Positions 33,216 to 41,857 of a DNA stretch of 48,291 bases are shown one piece after another. Below the pieces are notes generated by a model that was not told where the DNA came from, made no database searches, and worked only from the letters and a program-made list of their open reading frames with translations. The position numbers were made by a program, and so were the translations under genes. Within the stretch, counting starts at the first letter, position 1, and every line of letters starts with the position of its first letter. This stretch comes from Profundicola sp048268105 (GTDB lineage: Bacteria; Bacteroidota; Bacteroidia; Flavobacteriales; Weeksellaceae), in assembly GCA_048268105.1 (NCBI GenBank), contig JBLWWH010000020.1, positions 1 to 48,291 on the forward strand, read 5' to 3'.

Positions 33216-34406
33216 CTATTGTTCAAAATATGCAATACTGCTTCCTGTCCATATTTGCTCTTGCCCCAAATGATCCACATTTACTTTATCGGATTTGGTC
33301 ATGCGCACAAGGTTCATCTGTAGTTCAGGCTTATCTTGGCCAGGCATCCAGGTGTATAACAAACGTATTTCAGCTTTGGCCATCTCTCCATTTTTATCTT
33401 TGAAAATAGAAGCATACTTCTTCTTTGCTTGTAAAATATACTGTTTTGGATCTTCTAGTTTATCCAAATCTTCAAAACTTGGGTTTATTATAACACCTTT
33501 TCCAGCAAAGGAGTAAAGGGGTTTTAAAACATAATTCTCTAGCTTCTCCGAACTTGGGAAATCAGGAACAAAATAAGACTTTGGCACATAGGTATGTTTT
33601 AATTTAGGTAAAATATGCTTTGAGATTTTAAAAAACCAATCCGGATGCGTTACCCAGCTTATATCTACTTTATTCGTTAAGTCAAAATTGAGTCTTAAAT
33701 CTTTATGAGACAATAACTCATCAAAAATAACACGATTATAAATTCTATATATGGGTGTCTCCACACCTTCTCTTATATAATATAAATCATCTAGTTCTCT
33801 ATGCACTTCGGTGATGCAAACAGGCTTAATTCCTAATTCCTCTTTGGTGAGAGCAAAGTCGATTCCTGTTTTTTGGGTTTTCGGATGTAACTCAAGTAAA
33901 ACAACATTTTGTGGATCGTATTCCTTGAGAATTATCTTTTTTAAATTCTCTGAATAAGCTTGACTATCAAATTTTTTATGGGGTAATAAAGAAAAATTTG
34001 AAGGAATATGATAATGTTTTTCTAGTTGCTCTGCGAGATGTTTTTGATAATAAAACAAAGAAGGAAAAGCCTGAAGTTCAATTAACTGAGGTTCTATTTC
34101 ACCATTCTCATTTTCGCAAATTCCAAAGTCTATCGCCAAAAAATGATAGTGATTGGTTTGATTCGGAACGTTTAAGTTTTTTGGCACAGCATCATCAGAG
34201 ATAATGTTTCCATGTTGAATTTGATCAATGATTGCTTCCGAAGCATCATAAATCTTATTAGCAAATTCTCTATTTAAAAATATAGGAGATTCCGAAATCC
34301 GGAAACCCGTTTTATAAATAGGGAAGGAGTGAAAGTAATCCTGAATCGCTTTATATTTTTCGGAGCTAAATTCATCATTAAACTTATTTCTAATTTCTTC
34401 TATCAT
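33216..34406 (-). CDS. ATP-grasp-like ligase, amidoligase cluster
   Basis: A 396-residue soluble protein. The C-terminal third resembles an ATP-grasp fold: K295-P296 in YVLKPLYSFAGKGV forms the nucleotide-lysine and glycine loop, with acidic and Arg residues further on (AEIRLLYTWM, ELQMNLVRM) that could bind metal and phosphate. The N-terminal two thirds are not recognised but include FLAIDFGICENENGEIEPQLIELQAFPS, which resembles the acidic metal-binding strands of glutathionylspermidine synthase-like enzymes. It lies 14 bases after the glutamine amidotransferase gene, so a role in forming an amide or peptide bond in the same pathway is likely. The substrate is unknown. Confidence 0.72.
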   Translation of the reverse strand: MIEEIRNKFNDEFSSEKYKAIQDYFHSFPIYKTGFRISESPIFLNREFANKIYDASEAIIDQIQHGNIISDDAVPKNLNVPNQTNHYHFLAIDFGICENENGEIEPQLIELQAFPSLFYYQKHLAEQLEKHYHIPSNFSLLPHKKFDSQAYSENLKKIILKEYDPQNVVLLELHPKTQKTGIDFALTKEELGIKPVCITEVHRELDDLYYIREGVETPIYRIYNRVIFDELLSHKDLRLNFDLTNKVDISWVTHPDWFFKISKHILPKLKHTYVPKSYFVPDFPSSEKLENYVLKPLYSFAGKGVIINPSFEDLDKLEDPKQYILQAKKKYASIFKDKNGEMAKAEIRLLYTWMPGQDKPELQMNLVRMTKSDKVNVDHLGQEQIWTGSSIAYFEQ

Positions 34407-34420
34407 ATCAAGGCAAAATA

Positions 34421-35251
34421 TTAAGCGTTCACGGTAATTTTGGTTATGGACTCTGCAGATTTTCTTAAAAATGTAGGAATCATCGTTTTTTCTGTCAACA
34501 TGATTTTTTCATCATCATCTAGTCGGTCTAGAATCATTTGATATTTTTGTTCGCCAAACTTTTTAATAATGGATTCCTTTCTATCTGGCATAGAGAAATG
34601 AAATCTCATACCATTGGCATCTGCTTCGGGATGAAATTGAGTTCCAAAAATCTCATCACTAAATCGAATGGCCATCACAGCGCGTTCCAATTTTACATAG
34701 GGCCTAATTTTCTCTAAAGCGACAATCGCGGCTCCCATAGCTTCTAATTTCTCATCATCAGGTTCAATTACCTGAAAATCTCTTGAATCTACAGCATAAA
34801 ATGGATTCGGTAATCCTTCAAAAAAAGCCTCTTCCATTCCTTCAGAAGTTTTGTGCACAGGCATAACACCAAAAGAAGTTGATCTTCGTGGAGATACATT
34901 CCCTAATTGCCAATGATAACAAGCTAATTGAAAAGAATGACAAATTAAAAATGCAAATTTTTTCTGCTCTCGCGTTTTGTTATGTATATAAATTCTATCT
35001 AGAAATTCGTTGTATAAAACTTCCCATTCCTCTCCATTCGGATAGGGTGCACCTGGACCACCACTCGATATGAATATATCGAAATTATGTATGTTTGGAA
35101 CTTCACTTTTCTGTCTAACATCAAAAGTCTTAAACTCTCCATGAAAAACTGAGTTATCATAAAAATCTTTCACCAAAGATAATATACAACGCATCCCTTG
35201 ATTTGGAACACCATTGTTTAAATCTAAAATGGCAATTCTAATTTTTCGCAT
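34421..35251 (-). CDS. Class I glutamine amidotransferase-like protein, amidoligase cluster
   Basis: A 276-residue GATase1-fold protein. The triad is intact: nucleophile C104 in LICHSFQ (where typical members have CLGHQ), H207 and E209 in GTQFHPEAD. The oxyanion SSGGPGAPYP loop near residue 63 is present. Such enzymes release ammonia from glutamine for a partner, or act as gamma-glutamyl hydrolases on a pathway intermediate. It lies nine bases after the YbdK-type ligase and 14 before an ATP-grasp-like gene. By context it either supplies ammonia for amide formation or removes a gamma-glutamyl group. Confidence 0.87.
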   Translation of the reverse strand: MRKIRIAILDLNNGVPNQGMRCILSLVKDFYDNSVFHGEFKTFDVRQKSEVPNIHNFDIFISSGGPGAPYPNGEEWEVLYNEFLDRIYIHNKTREQKKFAFLICHSFQLACYHWQLGNVSPRRSTSFGVMPVHKTSEGMEEAFFEGLPNPFYAVDSRDFQVIEPDDEKLEAMGAAIVALEKIRPYVKLERAVMAIRFSDEIFGTQFHPEADANGMRFHFSMPDRKESIIKKFGEQKYQMILDRLDDDEKIMLTEKTMIPTFLRKSAESITKITVNA

Positions 35252-35260
35252 AAGATTTAT

Positions 35261-36361
35261 TTATAAACCGGTTGCGGTTTCATCAATAATCAAATCTACC
35301 ACATCTTTCAAGTCATTTCTTTTGTTAAAAGCAGCTAATTGACGATCTGCACCTGTTCCGGTTTCTAAGATTTGGTAAAGATAGTTCACCTCTTTTCTAC
35401 AACCTAATTCATCTACCACGTCATCTATAAAAGTCAACAACTCTATCGCAAGTTCTTTGAATGGCTTTTCTGCTTCTAAACCAAAATCAATGAGATTGGC
35501 TTCTGTACCATATCTGGCGGCACGCCACTTATTCTCAGAAATCAAGGCTCTTCTGTAACTTCTAAAATCTAAATTATCTTTATGTAATTTATAAACTTTT
35601 GCCGTCACAGCCTGACAAAGTGCTGCCATACAAACTGTTTCTTCTAACTTCATAGGAATATCACACATCCTAAATTCAATGGTTGGATATACAGGGTGAA
35701 GCCTAACATCCCACCAGATTTTCTTACTATTGTCTATACTATTGGTTCGAATCAATACATCAATAAAATTATCATATTCACCCACACTAGAAAAGTAAGG
35801 CGGAATTCCAGTTCTTGGAAATTTATCAAATACCTTAGATCGATAAGATTTGAAACCGGTATTTCTACCCATCCAAAAGGGAGAATTGGTAGACAGAGCA
35901 TAAATATGTGGCAAAAAGTAGCGCACGACATTCATTAAACGCAGTCCTTCCTCGCGGCTAGGAATTCCAACATGCACGTGCAAACCAAAGATCAAATTCG
36001 AACGCGCAACGTCCATCATCTCATTTACAATATCTACATACCTAGGATTATCCGTTATTTCTTGATCATACCAAAAAGAAAAAGGGTGGGTACCAGCTGC
36101 ACCAATTGCAAGACCTTGATTTTTAGCAATCTCGATCAAATGTTTTCTCAAATATTTAATTTCCTCACCAGCCTCATGTGCAGTTGTGCAAATTCCCGTT
36201 TCCATCTCGATCATCGCCTGATGCATCTCGTGCTTAATTCTTTCTTTCAAAATGGTTCGTCCACCATCTATGATTTTAGATACATGTGATTTAAGCTCTC
36301 TTGTCTCGGGATCAATAATTTGATATTCTTCTTCAATTCCTAAAGTAAAAACATGTTTCAT
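35261..36361 (-). CDS. YbdK-type carboxylate-amine ligase (glutamate-cysteine ligase family 2)
   Basis: A 366-residue member of the GCS2 family, glutamine-synthetase-fold enzymes that join a carboxylate (often glutamate) to an amine with ATP. Key motifs are LGIEEEYQ near the N-terminus, an MEMETGI strand, GLHVHVGIPSREEG (metal and nucleotide site) and TIEFRMCDIP. E. coli YbdK has only weak glutamate-cysteine ligase activity, so the true substrate pair here is open. It is the second gene of the cluster, 33 bases after the Lys-tailed ATP-grasp gene. Ordinary glutathione synthesis is unlikely, since the neighbours do not match it. Confidence 0.92.
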   Translation of the reverse strand: MKHVFTLGIEEEYQIIDPETRELKSHVSKIIDGGRTILKERIKHEMHQAMIEMETGICTTAHEAGEEIKYLRKHLIEIAKNQGLAIGAAGTHPFSFWYDQEITDNPRYVDIVNEMMDVARSNLIFGLHVHVGIPSREEGLRLMNVVRYFLPHIYALSTNSPFWMGRNTGFKSYRSKVFDKFPRTGIPPYFSSVGEYDNFIDVLIRTNSIDNSKKIWWDVRLHPVYPTIEFRMCDIPMKLEETVCMAALCQAVTAKVYKLHKDNLDFRSYRRALISENKWRAARYGTEANLIDFGLEAEKPFKELAIELLTFIDDVVDELGCRKEVNYLYQILETGTGADRQLAAFNKRNDLKDVVDLIIDETATGL

Positions 36362-36394
36362 AAATGTCTGTGAGTTTTAAGTTTAATAGCATTC

Positions 36395-37546
36395 TTATTT
36401 ACGCTTCAACTTGCGCTTTGTAGCATCCTTTTCTTTCGTTGCTTTGGTCTCTGTACTAGATTTTTTAGTAGCTGTTTTCTTAATAGGTTTAGCAGCTGTA
36501 GCTTTTTTAGCCGTAGTTTTCTTAGATTCAACCTTCTTAGTAACCTTCTTTTTAGATAATGTCTTTGTTTTTGGTTCGCTCGTCGTCTTTTTATTGCCCG
36601 TCACCGAACTTTTAATAAAGTCTCCCCAAGACACATTACTCGTACTATTTGGTTTATTCTCTAAAGCTTTCTCAATTGCCATTTTAGCCGCATGTTCCAC
36701 CACCCAATCAAAGTTTTCTTGTCCAACGGAATGGATATCAGCATCCGGAGCCGGATTACAGAAATCAATCGCATAAGGTACACCATCTCTTAAAGCAAAT
36801 TCTACCGTATTGAAATCGTAGCCGAGCGCCTTATTCATTTTTAAGGTCATCTCTGTGATTTTCTTCATCAGTTTATCATACTCCTTGCCTTGGGTTTGTG
36901 GCTCAGTTTGATACCTTAAATGAGGTTGGTTTTCTGGAGCATAGGGCATAATTCTAACATATTTTTGTCCCAAACAGTACACACGATAATAATCCGTGAA
37001 CTCAATTTCTTCTTGGAGCATCATGACCAATTGCCCGGTTTCATCCAGTTTATTCCATAGATCTTGAGGATCAGTAACTTTGTAAACACTTCTCCAGCCA
37101 CCTCCAGAATAAGGTTTCATATAAGCTGGGAATCCTATGTAATCAAAAATATAATCCCAGTCTAGAATATCTAAATTTCTAAATGAATTTTCGTCGGTGT
37201 CGTCAGGACGTTCTTTTGAAGGTAACAACACAGTTTTAGGAACCGGAATACCAATTTGCGTCATAAGACAATTATTGAAAAACTTTTCATCAGCACTCCA
37301 CCAAAATGGATTGTTAATCACTGTGGTTCCCATTAAAGAAGCGTTTTTAAGATAAGCTCTATAAAAAGGTACATCTTGCGAAATTCTATCTATAATTACA
37401 TCATAGCCGTAGTGTATTCCTTGTTGAACTTTGTCTATTTTAATAGGCTCAGCCATCACTTTAGATTTCCCCAATTCGTTTACTTTATCAATAAAAGCCC
37501 ACGGAAAAGTATCTTCTTTCCCGAATAAAATTCCAACTTTTTTCAT
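36395..37546 (-). CDS. ATP-grasp ligase with Lys-rich C-terminal tail
   Basis: Residues 1-310 are an ATP-grasp ligase: K144 in AYMKPYSGGGWRSV, a following LQEEIEFTDYYRVY strand, and the metal-binding NTVEFALRDGVPYAIDFCNP near 255-275. Residues 319-383 form a low-complexity tail in which about 25 of 65 residues are Lys, with Thr, Ala and Ser filling in, much like histone-H1-type or AlgP tails. The tail is in frame and ends at a normal stop, and the antisense open frame there is only its shadow. It could bind nucleic acid or polyanions, or be a modification target. It is the first gene of the four-gene cluster, with a promoter just upstream. Confidence 0.86.
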   Translation of the reverse strand: MKKVGILFGKEDTFPWAFIDKVNELGKSKVMAEPIKIDKVQQGIHYGYDVIIDRISQDVPFYRAYLKNASLMGTTVINNPFWWSADEKFFNNCLMTQIGIPVPKTVLLPSKERPDDTDENSFRNLDILDWDYIFDYIGFPAYMKPYSGGGWRSVYKVTDPQDLWNKLDETGQLVMMLQEEIEFTDYYRVYCLGQKYVRIMPYAPENQPHLRYQTEPQTQGKEYDKLMKKITEMTLKMNKALGYDFNTVEFALRDGVPYAIDFCNPAPDADIHSVGQENFDWVVEHAAKMAIEKALENKPNSTSNVSWGDFIKSSVTGNKKTTSEPKTKTLSKKKVTKKVESKKTTAKKATAAKPIKKTATKKSSTETKATKEKDATKRKLKRK

Positions 37547-37619
37547 GTAGTTTATTTTTTATTATAATTATTAAAGTTAAGATAAATTCAGATGAATCAT
37601 ATTATAAGTTAAGAATATT

Positions 37620-37652
37620 CAAAATTAATATTTGTCTATTACTTAAATCAAA
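37620..37652 (-). promoter_or_regulatory. Promoter of the amidoligase operon
   Basis: On the minus strand TTTG (37649-37652) and TAATTTTG (37620-37627) are 21 bases apart, matching the Bacteroidota TTTG...TAnnTTTG pattern. The leader to the ATG at 37546 would be about 65 bases. Confidence 0.5.
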
Positions 37653-37687
37653 AATAAAAATATTGAATTTTATCAGTTTAAAAAAAT

Positions 37688-38401
37688 CTATGCAAAGAAT
37701 TTCCCTAAGTATTCAGGAAACATTTGGCACCAAATCGGCCAATCATGATCGGCCCACTTTTTCTCATCATACCAAAATTTAATTTGTCTTTCGGCTAAAA
37801 TTGATGCCATGCGTTGATTGTCTTTTTTAAGCACATCTCTATCAGTTGTTCCTAAAATTGCAGTTAAATGATTATACCTCCAGCTTTGTTCGGTGCGCAT
37901 AAATTCATCGGGGCTATGGAAGAAAATTAAATCAGAAGTTCCTTCTTTCATAAAATCCCTTATACTAAAAGCGCCCGACATACTAAATATATGCGAAACC
38001 AAGCCTGGATTTCTAAACCCAAAATTAGCTGCATGGTAGCCACCAAAACTACATCCTGCCGTTGCAATTGTGGGCGTATGATTTTCTTTTTGTAAATAAG
38101 GTATGTATTCCTTTACCAAAAATTGGTGGTATAAATTATAGCGATAAATTCGTTCGTCTGGATGAATGGATTTATTATAAATATTCTCAGCATCTAAGGT
38201 TTCAATATTATATAATTTAACTTTTCCATGCTCCGTAAACCAATTTACAGAGGCGTTTAAGTTAAAGTCTCTATTTTGTACATATTGACCTTTCGTGGTG
38301 GGAAACATCAAAATGGGATAACCCCAATCTCCTGTAACTTCCACTTTAAGGCTTCTCCCAAGAATATGAGAGTAATAATCCGTGTATACAATCTTTGGCA
38401 T
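37688..38401 (-). CDS. Esterase-family alpha/beta hydrolase, amidoligase cluster
   Basis: A 237-residue alpha/beta hydrolase of the esterase D-like family. The nucleophile is S118 in AGCSFGGYHA, an acidic residue follows in the HSPDEF region, and the His lies in ADHDWPIW near the C-terminus. There is no signal peptide, so it is cytoplasmic. It has its own promoter (38416-38449) and ends 141 bases before the ATP-grasp gene, on the same strand. Esterases of this type sit beside YbdK/ATP-grasp genes in other bacteria as I recall, suggesting it acts on the pathway's product or an ester intermediate. Confidence 0.88.
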   Translation of the reverse strand: MPKIVYTDYYSHILGRSLKVEVTGDWGYPILMFPTTKGQYVQNRDFNLNASVNWFTEHGKVKLYNIETLDAENIYNKSIHPDERIYRYNLYHQFLVKEYIPYLQKENHTPTIATAGCSFGGYHAANFGFRNPGLVSHIFSMSGAFSIRDFMKEGTSDLIFFHSPDEFMRTEQSWRYNHLTAILGTTDRDVLKKDNQRMASILAERQIKFWYDEKKWADHDWPIWCQMFPEYLGKFFA

Positions 38402-38415
38402 AAAATGAATTTAAT

Positions 38416-38449
38416 CAAACTTAATGAAATTTAATAAATTAATATCAAA
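38416..38449 (-). promoter_or_regulatory. Promoter of the esterase gene
   Basis: Minus-strand TTTG (38446-38449) and TAAGTTTG (38416-38423) are 22 bases apart. The ATG at 38401 follows closely, giving a very short leader. Confidence 0.5.
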
Positions 38450-38543
38450 ATCCGATTTAATTAATTTCAAATTATTTATAAACATAATATTATCTTAAGA
38501 AGAAAAGCAATTCAGTATTGCGCTCAGCTCGATATCCCTGTAG

Positions 38544-39059
38544 TTAAAACTGATTCTGAATGTCAGACTGCAGTTGCAACAAAGCTCCATTACAAATAGA
38601 ATTTCCGTCTACAGAACGTCTGATCAATTCATTTCTAAAAGCTACTGCAGAGGATGAATCTTCACTAGACTCTCTACATTGTTTAATGAAATTTTGAGTG
38701 GCATTCTTCGCTGAAAATATAACGCTCCAAGTTTCTGGATCCATATAAATCTGTTGACTCAAATTATGGTCAAACTCCTCTTGTACAGAATTAAATAACA
38801 CATATTCATAGGTGTCTGCATCCGCTGGCATTTCAATTCTTCTCACTAAGTTAGTTGGACGAATACGCTCTAAAAACAAGGCCATTCTTTCATAAGCCTG
38901 CATCCTTTGTGGCGTCAAGAGTTCTTTATCTTTTAATTGAAGTTCAATTTTTCGACGTATGGTTTCTTCAGCAAAAAACTTTTCGATAAGAAAATAAAAA
39001 ATTCCTCCCATAATAAGCATCGGAAGGATATACTTTAAAATCTCAAAAACTTCATTCAT
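38544..39059 (-). CDS. Membrane-anchored conserved protein (DUF7935-like)
   Basis: One N-terminal transmembrane helix (about residues 7-27) is followed by a charged cytoplasmic region. The patterns RMQAYERMALFLERIRPTNLV and VQEEFDHNLSQQIYM...W are conserved in a Bacteroidota-only family that I recall as DUF7935; function is unknown. The 171-residue length fits. It is divergent from rocD and separated from the esterase gene by about 140 bases, so it is probably its own unit. No enzymatic motif is visible. A structural or scaffolding role at the membrane is possible but unsupported. Confidence 0.8.
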   Translation of the reverse strand: MNEVFEILKYILPMLIMGGIFYFLIEKFFAEETIRRKIELQLKDKELLTPQRMQAYERMALFLERIRPTNLVRRIEMPADADTYEYVLFNSVQEEFDHNLSQQIYMDPETWSVIFSAKNATQNFIKQCRESSEDSSSAVAFRNELIRRSVDGNSICNGALLQLQSDIQNQF

Positions 39060-39272
39060 ATTTTATTTCTTTTGGGCGTTTCACGGGCTTTTTATTGCAA
39101 TCTTTTGCTATTCGGGTAAATTTGTGGCTGTGTAAAAGGAGCTTCATAAGTCGCTCTTTTCTACAGACAAATTACAAACCCTTATCAGCAAAAGGATTTT
39201 CATTTCAATCCCTAACGCATTTCTGTTTAAAAAATTATAGTCACAAATGTAATTGCTTCGTTTCAAATTTCC

Positions 39273-39280
39273 TATTTTTG
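39273..39280 (+). promoter_or_regulatory. -7 element of rocD promoter
   Basis: TATTTTTG matches TAnnTTTG, 24 bases before the ATG at 39305. A TTGC at 39253 may serve as the -33 box. This placement supports the 39305 start over upstream in-frame ATGs. Confidence 0.5.
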
Positions 39281-39304
39281 AACAAATTCATTAAAATTTA
39301 CAAT

Positions 39305-40546
39305 ATGTCAACAAATACGAAATACACCTCAGAAGAGCTAATCGCTATGGAAAGTCGCTATGGTGCGCACAACTATCACCCGCTTCCAGTAGTCTTAAGC
39401 AGAGGAGAAGGCGTATATGTATATGACGTAGAAGGAAAAAAATACTTTGATTTTCTTTCTGCTTATTCGGCCGTTAACCAAGGTCATTGTCATCCTAAAA
39501 TCATTCATGCCTTAAAAGATCAAGCAGAGAAATTAACTTTAACTTCTCGAGCTTTTCATAGTGATCAATTAGGTCAATACGAAAAATACGCCTGTGAATT
39601 CTTTGGCTTCGATAAATTATTGCCAATGAACTCAGGGGCTGAAGCTGTAGAATCTGCTATTAAAATTGCTAGAAAATACGGTTACGAGAGACGTGGTATT
39701 CCAGATCAAGAAGCTAAAATCATTGTAGCAGAAAATAACTTCCACGGAAGAACCACAACGATTATTTCTTTCAGTAATGACGAAGATGCAAGAAAGAATT
39801 TTGGTCCATATACCAAAGGATTCATCAAAGTAGCTTATGATGATTTAGATGCTTTAGAAGAAGCTTTAAAAGAAGACAATGTTGTTGCATTTTTAGTTGA
39901 ACCAATACAAGGTGAGGCAGGAGTTTTTGTTCCTCAAGATGGATATTTGAAAGCAGCAGCAGAACTTTGTCATAAATATGAAACTCTATTTATTGCTGAC
40001 GAAATTCAAACTGGTATCGCAAGAACTGGTAGAATGTTAGCAGTAGACCACGAAGGTGTTCACCCAGATATTTTAATCTTAGGAAAAGCATTAAGTGGAG
40101 GAGTTTATCCGGTTTCTGCTGTATTAGCTGATGATGATATTTTTGAAGTTTTAAAACCAGGTCAGCACGGATCTACTTTTGGTGGAAATCCATTAGCTTG
40201 TGCTGTTGCCATGGCTGCATTAGAAGTTGTTAAGGAAGAAAACTTAATGGAGAATGCAGAAAAATTAGGAAACTTGTTCCGTTCAGAAATGCAGAAATTA
40301 GTTGATTCTAATGATTTAGTAAAATTAGTTCGCGGTAAAGGATTGTTAAACGCCATTGTAATTAACGATACCGAAGATAGTTCTACAGCTTGGGATATTT
40401 GTGTTGCATTAAAAGAGAATGGTTTATTAGCTAAGCCAACACACGGAAATATTATACGTTTTGCTCCACCTTTAGTTATAAACGAAGAGCAAATGATGGA
40501 GTGCGTTAAGATAATTACGGATACCATCAATAATTTTTCGAAATAA
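39305..40546 (+). CDS. rocD: Ornithine aminotransferase
   Basis: A class III PLP aminotransferase that converts ornithine and 2-oxoglutarate to glutamate semialdehyde and glutamate, in arginine and ornithine breakdown. The PLP lysine is K261 in LILGKALSGG. ESRYGAHNYHPLPVVLSRGEG near the N-terminus and the VNQGHCHPKI strand are typical of OAT rather than acetylornithine aminotransferase. I chose ATG 39305 (413 residues, family size). The frame is open for 70 more codons upstream, but that stretch has Cys/Phe-rich, non-coding-like content and contains the promoter. Confidence 0.94.
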   Translation: MSTNTKYTSEELIAMESRYGAHNYHPLPVVLSRGEGVYVYDVEGKKYFDFLSAYSAVNQGHCHPKIIHALKDQAEKLTLTSRAFHSDQLGQYEKYACEFFGFDKLLPMNSGAEAVESAIKIARKYGYERRGIPDQEAKIIVAENNFHGRTTTIISFSNDEDARKNFGPYTKGFIKVAYDDLDALEEALKEDNVVAFLVEPIQGEAGVFVPQDGYLKAAAELCHKYETLFIADEIQTGIARTGRMLAVDHEGVHPDILILGKALSGGVYPVSAVLADDDIFEVLKPGQHGSTFGGNPLACAVAMAALEVVKEENLMENAEKLGNLFRSEMQKLVDSNDLVKLVRGKGLLNAIVINDTEDSSTAWDICVALKENGLLAKPTHGNIIRFAPPLVINEEQMMECVKIITDTINNFSK

Positions 40547-40640
40547 AAATTACTTACGTCAATTCTTAGCATAGCTTTCACCGTCTATTTATAGAATTTT
40601 AGAATTTGAATACTTATAATATAGCAAATAACTTAATACG

Positions 40641-40925
40641 ATGAATAAAATTGAATTAGAAGATAATGGTAAAAAAGGCAGATTTGTAATTTACGAGGAT
40701 GGAGTAGAAGCAGGGGAAATGACTTTTATTTGGGCTGGTGAAGATAAATTCATAATTGATCACACCAATGTAGATGAAAAATTTGGCGGCAAAGGCTATG
40801 CTAAACAATTGGTTATGGCTGGAGTAGAATTCGCTCGCGAAAATGATGTGAAAGTAATTCCGCTTTGTACGTATGCGAAAAGCAGGTTTGATAAAGATGA
40901 CAGTATCAAAGACGTTTTAGCTTAA
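40641..40925 (+). CDS. YjdJ-type GNAT N-acetyltransferase
   Basis: A 94-residue mini-GNAT fold of the Acetyltransf_CG type. The acetyl-CoA loop is in VDEKFGGKGYAKQLV, preceded by the IIDHTNVDE strand, and the ending VIPLCTYAKSRFDKD carries the conserved Cys typical of this group. The small size is normal for the family. The substrate is unknown. It lies 28 bases before the pirin gene on the same strand and is probably co-transcribed with it. Confidence 0.9.
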   Translation: MNKIELEDNGKKGRFVIYEDGVEAGEMTFIWAGEDKFIIDHTNVDEKFGGKGYAKQLVMAGVEFARENDVKVIPLCTYAKSRFDKDDSIKDVLA

Positions 40926-40953
40926 TTCTATTTTATATATATTAAAACTAATT

Positions 40954-41847
40954 ATGTCTAATGTAGATTTAATCATAGAAGAGCGCGCTGCTGATATTGG
41001 AAACTTTATGGTGGGTAGATTGTTGCCTTTCCGACAAAAACGTTCGGTAGGTCCATTTACTTTTATTGACCATATGGGACCTGCCAACATGAGCAAAGAC
41101 CAAAATTTAGATGTTGGTCCACATCCGCATATTGGTTTGTCAACTTTGACCTATCTATTCGAGGGCTCTATGCAGCACAAAGATAGTTTAGGTTCGGATG
41201 TTGAAATTAAACCAGGTGCAGTAAATTGGATGACAGCAGGGAAAGGTGTTGTTCACTCAGAAAGAACTCCAGATTATATGAAAAATACAGAGAAATCTTT
41301 GCATGGTTTGCAGATTTGGGTGGCCTTACCAAAGCATTTAGAAAAATCTGAACCAAGCTTTTCACATATTCCAGAGGAAGAAATTCCTTGTTGGAAAGAG
41401 AATGGTGCTAAGTTTAAATTAATTGCTGGTAAAGCATTCGATAAAGAATCGCCCGTTCCTGTGCATAGTAATTTGTATTTTATTGAAATTAAATCAGATA
41501 AGAAACAACAGATTAATATCGGAAAGGATTTATACGGCGAAAGCGCCTTGTATATCTTAGAAGGCGGAATCAATGCAGATGGTCATAATTATGAACCAAA
41601 ACACATTCTAATTGCAAAAGATAGTACACTTTGTTCTTTTGAAATGGAAGCGAATACCACAGTTTACATTTTCGGGGGTGAACCTTTTGAAGAGGAGAGA
41701 TATATTTTTTGGAATTTCGTGAATTCCGACAAAGCCATTATCGAAAAGGCTAAGAAAGACTGGGAAGAGCAGAATTTAGAAGCTTTCCCAAAAGTTGTAG
41801 GTGACGAGGATGATTACATTCCTCTTCCGCGACCAAGAAGAAAATGA
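40954..41847 (+). CDS. Pirin family protein
   Basis: A bicupin metalloprotein. The N-terminal cupin keeps the metal ligands H57, H59, H101 and E103 (motifs GPHPHIGL and GVVHSE), almost the same numbering as human pirin. Bacterial relatives include quercetin dioxygenases (YhhW) and regulators of pyruvate dehydrogenase. The role here is unknown. The C-terminal cupin (about 180-270) lacks a full metal set. The 297-residue length is typical. Its terminator lies partly inside the convergent dinB gene. Confidence 0.92.
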   Translation: MSNVDLIIEERAADIGNFMVGRLLPFRQKRSVGPFTFIDHMGPANMSKDQNLDVGPHPHIGLSTLTYLFEGSMQHKDSLGSDVEIKPGAVNWMTAGKGVVHSERTPDYMKNTEKSLHGLQIWVALPKHLEKSEPSFSHIPEEEIPCWKENGAKFKLIAGKAFDKESPVPVHSNLYFIEIKSDKKQQINIGKDLYGESALYILEGGINADGHNYEPKHILIAKDSTLCSFEMEANTTVYIFGGEPFEEERYIFWNFVNSDKAIIEKAKKDWEEQNLEAFPKVVGDEDDYIPLPRPRRK

Positions 41848-41857
41848 TAATATAACT

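Noticed and set aside
36411..36776. 121-codon plus-strand open frame
   Set aside because: It is antisense to the Lys-rich tail of the ATP-grasp gene. The Phe/Val-rich product is the mirror of AAG/AAA codons.
39095..39304. 70-codon N-terminal extension of rocD
   Set aside because: The sequence is foreign to ornithine aminotransferases, Cys/Phe-rich, and contains the likely promoter. Start 39305 gives the family length.
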